Assembly: GCA_017577365.1 (NCBI GenBank)
Contig: PKRJ01000093.1
Location: forward strand, 1 to 7,240
Direction of reading: 5' to 3'
Length of the DNA: 7,240 nt
From: Gammaproteobacteria bacterium
GTDB lineage: Bacteria; Pseudomonadota; Gammaproteobacteria; Steroidobacterales; Rariloculaceae
This document shows positions 5,470 through 7,240 of this stretch, piece after piece. How positions within the stretch are numbered: the first letter of the stretch is position 1; each line of letters opens with the position of its first letter. The notes beneath the pieces are model-generated. The model searched no databases. It had not been told where the DNA came from and was given only the letters and a program-made list of their open reading frames with translations. A program made the position numbers and the translations under genes.

Positions 5470-6463
5470 GGACGGCAACGAAGAGCAAGACGTTCTTGAC
5501 GGCGGCGGCGCTCGGAGCCTGTGGTCGGGCGCGATCACGTTCGGGCTCTTGAGCCTCGCGGTCGACCTGTTCCCCGCCGTGCGCTCGGAGGCCGTGCCGC
5601 TCAAGATCGTCGATTCGAAGCATCGGCTGCTGACGCGCCGCTACTTCTGCCCGCAGCACGAGCGAATGCTGAGCCGCGACGAGATCGTGCGGGGGTACGA
5701 GATCCGCGAAGGCGAGTACGTGATCGTGACCGACGAGGAGCTCGAATCGCTCGCGCCGGAGAAGTCGCGCGCGATCGACCTGCGCAAGTTCGTCGACGTC
5801 GCGGAGGTCGATCCGAAGTATTTCAAGCGCTCGTACTTCCTCACCCCGGCGGAGAGCGAAGCCAATCGCGCCTATCGGCTGCTCGCCGAGACGATGGAGC
5901 GAAGCGGCCGCGCCGGCATCGCGACGTTCGTGATGCGCGACAAGGAGTATCTCGTCGCGCTCGTTTCCGAGAACGGCGTGCTGCGCGCGGACACGCTGCG
6001 TTTTCACGACGAGCTGCGCGGTCCGGCCGAGGCGGGGCTGCCGCTCGAAGACTCTCCGGAGCCTAAGGCCGTCGAGCGCTACAAGCGTGCGATCGCCGAG
6101 CTCGCGGCGGAGGAGATCGATCGCGCGGAGCTCGTCGATACGCGGACCGCGAAATTGCGCGCGTTGATCGAGCAGAAGCTCGAGCGCGGCGTCGACGTCG
6201 AGAGGGCGGCCGTCGCCGAGGAGGAGGAGGAAGAGGCCGAGGTCATCGATCTGATGGAGGTCTTGAAGCGCCGGCTGCAACCCGAGGAGCGCGAGCCGGC
6301 ACCGGCCCGGCGCGAGCGGACCGGCAAATCCCGACGCGACGACGAGCTCGAAGGCCGGTCGAAAGCGGAGCTCTACGAGCGCGCGAAGGCCCTCGGCGTG
6401 CCCGGACGCAGCAAGATGGACAAGGACGAGCTCGTGCGCGCGCTCCGCGAAGCCGGCGGCTGA
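5462..6463 (+). CDS. ku: Second Ku with acidic linker and SAP-like C-terminal domain
   Basis: The 333-residue product starts at GTG 5462, inside the end of the first Ku gene, with GGAG at 5451-5454, 7 bases upstream. Residues 1-17 are an acidic, Gly-rich leader. Residues 18-245 are the Ku core: SLWSGAITFGLLSLAVDLFP, DEIVRGYEIREGEYVIVTDEEL, SRAIDLRKFV, YFKRSYFLTP and IATFVMRDKEYLVAL. A CPQH at 63-66 stands where other Ku proteins have a CxxC-like site. Then come an acidic run (253-260), VIDLMEVLKRRL (261-272), which matches the conserved minimal Ku C-terminus, a basic linker, and a SAP-like DNA-binding domain (about 300-331, SKAELYERAKALGVPGRSKM). SAP tails are known on some Ku proteins and should add DNA affinity. 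The overlap suggests translational coupling and near-equal synthesis with the first Ku, as expected for a heterodimer. Confidence 0.93.
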   Translation: MPEDGNEEQDVLDGGGARSLWSGAITFGLLSLAVDLFPAVRSEAVPLKIVDSKHRLLTRRYFCPQHERMLSRDEIVRGYEIREGEYVIVTDEELESLAPEKSRAIDLRKFVDVAEVDPKYFKRSYFLTPAESEANRAYRLLAETMERSGRAGIATFVMRDKEYLVALVSENGVLRADTLRFHDELRGPAEAGLPLEDSPEPKAVERYKRAIAELAAEEIDRAELVDTRTAKLRALIEQKLERGVDVERAAVAEEEEEEAEVIDLMEVLKRRLQPEEREPAPARRERTGKSRRDDELEGRSKAELYERAKALGVPGRSKMDKDELVRALREAGG

Positions 6464-6479
6464 TCCGCTGACGCACGCG

Positions 6480-6495
6480 TGGCATGCGATTTGCT
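6480..6495 (+). promoter_or_regulatory. Sigma-54 (-24/-12) promoter of the small Cys/His protein gene
   Basis: The sequence TGGCATGCGATTTGCT matches 11 of 12 informative RpoN consensus bases (T for C at position 6, the same change as in the barrel promoter) with correct GG-GC spacing. The predicted start is about 6506, a 26-base leader before ATG 6532. It begins 16 bases after the second Ku stop codon, so the small gene can be transcribed independently of the NHEJ operon. It also overlaps an upstream in-frame ATG at 6484, which therefore should not be the translation start. Confidence 0.75.
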
Positions 6496-6531
6496 TCGCG
6501 TGAGCCCAAGGACGGGACGCGGGGGGCAGGG

Positions 6532-6759
6532 ATGAAACTCGCACGACAGAAGCAGGTGACCATTCCGGTCGGAGTTTGTCTCGCCTGCTTCAACGCGCAG
6601 CAGCAGCTCCGGTATCCGTTCCTCGTCTACTGCTCCCACAACGAGACGCTGGCCGTGATTCTCGGGCCCGACGAGCACTCGACGTTCCAATGCGCGCCTC
6701 GCCAGCTCGAGAACGTGCTGCGGCAGCTCGGGCGGTCGGCGGAGCGGCGGCGCCGCTAG
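6532..6759 (+). CDS. Small Cys/His protein of unknown function
   Basis: I do not recognise this 75-residue protein. It has no signal peptide or membrane segment, so it should be cytoplasmic. Cys16 and Cys19 (CLAC), Cys34 and His36 (YCSHNE) could form a CxxC...CxH zinc site; His49 and Cys54 are further candidates. A middle hydrophobic part (YPFLVYCSHNETLAVIL) looks like beta strands, followed by a helix and a very basic end (GRSAERRRR) that could touch nucleic acid. ATG 6532 is chosen over the in-frame ATG 6484 because the latter lies inside the sigma-54 promoter, while 6532 has a purine-rich G-run and AGGG just upstream and a 26-base predicted leader. It follows ku on the same strand and precedes the YbaK-type gene by 42 bases. 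Whether it serves DNA repair is unknown. Confidence 0.7.
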   Translation: MKLARQKQVTIPVGVCLACFNAQQQLRYPFLVYCSHNETLAVILGPDEHSTFQCAPRQLENVLRQLGRSAERRRR

Positions 6760-6767
6760 CGGCGTCG
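6748..6767 (+). other. GC hairpin spanning the stop codon of the small gene
   Basis: CGCCGCTAGCGGCG (6751-6764) is a perfect 14-base palindrome, extendable by a G-U and two GC pairs to 6748-6767. It contains the TAG stop (6757-6759). No T-tract follows, so it is not a standard terminator; it may stabilise the 3' end or partly limit transcription into the next gene. Confidence 0.45.
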
Positions 6768-6801
6768 TCCGCGCGATGTCGGCAATACGGAGGGCACGGC
6801 A

Positions 6802-7240
6802 ATGGGTATGGCGGGAACCTTGCGCGATTATCTCGATCGGCATGCGGTCGCTTACGAGCTGTTACGCCATTCACGGACCCGGACCAGCAGCGAAACGGCG
6901 GAAGCCGCGCACGTCTCCGGAGACCGGCTCGCGAAACCGGTCGTGATCGAGGACGACGATCGTTATCTCGTCGTCGTGATTCCGGCCAGCCAGCGTATCG
7001 ATTTCACCGCGCTCCACCGCGCTTTCGGCCGGCAGTTCGGGCTCGCGACGGAGCCCGAGGTCGAAACGCTGTTTCGGGATTGCGCGCCGGGCGCGGTGCC
7101 GGCGCTCGCGCAGGCGTACGGGCTCGACGTCGCGGTCGACGATGCGCTGCTCGAGCTCGACGACGTCTATTTCGAGGCGGGCGATCACTGCGAGCTCGTG
7201 CATATCTCGGGCGACGCGTTCAGGTCGCTGATGGCTGCGG
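6802..7240 (+). CDS. YbaK/EbsC-type aminoacyl-tRNA deacylase (3' end missing)
   Basis: The frame runs open to the right edge, giving 146 residues. The family hydrolyses wrongly charged tRNAs (for example Cys- or Ala-tRNAPro) in the cytoplasm. Visible family features are the N-terminal YLDRHAVAYELLRHS segment, the conserved Lys in RLAKPVVIEDDDRYLVVVIP (K45), LATEPEVETLF, DCAPGAVPALAQAYGL (97-100 GAVP, where relatives often continue PLG), and the AGDHCELVHIS strand. Substrate specificity cannot be told from this. The domain appears nearly complete, so either the stop is close or another domain follows outside the window. ATG 6802 has GGAGG at 6789-6793, 8 bases upstream; ATG 6808 is less well spaced. 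I find no promoter in the 42 bases before it, so it is probably co-transcribed with the small Cys/His gene. Confidence 0.88.
   Translation, partial: MGMAGTLRDYLDRHAVAYELLRHSRTRTSSETAEAAHVSGDRLAKPVVIEDDDRYLVVVIPASQRIDFTALHRAFGRQFGLATEPEVETLFRDCAPGAVPALAQAYGLDVAVDDALLELDDVYFEAGDHCELVHISGDAFRSLMAA

Noticed and set aside
821..6843. Many long open frames on the opposite strand and in other frames
   Set aside because: They are Arg/Ser/Ala-rich translations typical of shadows of GC-rich genes, overlap well-supported genes, and show no motifs.

Overview
The window is GC-rich (roughly two thirds G+C by eye). Its codons end mostly in G or C, and its genes suggest a Gram-negative bacterium: a cleavable outer-membrane beta-barrel, a lipobox lipoprotein, a periplasm-facing M23 peptidase and bacterial NHEJ proteins. 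A proteobacterium is the best guess; I cannot fix the class from sequence alone.

Layout. (1) 1-1291: the 3' part of a small secreted EF-hand protein with a collagen-like Gly-Gln-Pro tail, then a membrane-anchored M23 (LytM-type) peptidase, both on +. (2) 1333-2265: a beta-barrel outer-membrane protein on - and a 48-residue lipoprotein on +, diverging from an 87-base control region. That region holds a 34-base imperfect palindrome made of two back-to-back -24/-12 (sigma-54) promoters, one matching consensus fully and the other missing one informative base. (3) 2266-2594: about 330 bases without a convincing gene, containing an intrinsic terminator that only works for minus-strand transcripts and, at the right end, a weaker -24/-12 match just ahead of ligD. 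(4) 2595-6463: a compact NHEJ operon, ligD (ligase then polymerase domain, no phosphoesterase domain), a first Ku and a second, dissimilar Ku with a SAP-like tail. The two Ku genes overlap by 8 bases. (5) 6480-7240: a strong -24/-12 match, a 75-residue Cys/His-containing protein, and a YbaK/EbsC-type aminoacyl-tRNA deacylase cut by the right edge.

How it fits together. Ku binds broken DNA ends and recruits LigD, whose polymerase fills and whose ligase seals; the two Ku proteins may work as a heterodimer. The most unusual feature is regulatory: three strong and one weaker sigma-54-type promoter sit in 7.2 kb. For the three plus-strand genes the predicted transcript starts 25-28 bases before the start codon. 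If real, they place an envelope pair, a small Cys/His protein and perhaps the NHEJ operon under RpoN and an enhancer-binding activator. The promoter matches are read directly from the sequence; the shared regulon is inference.
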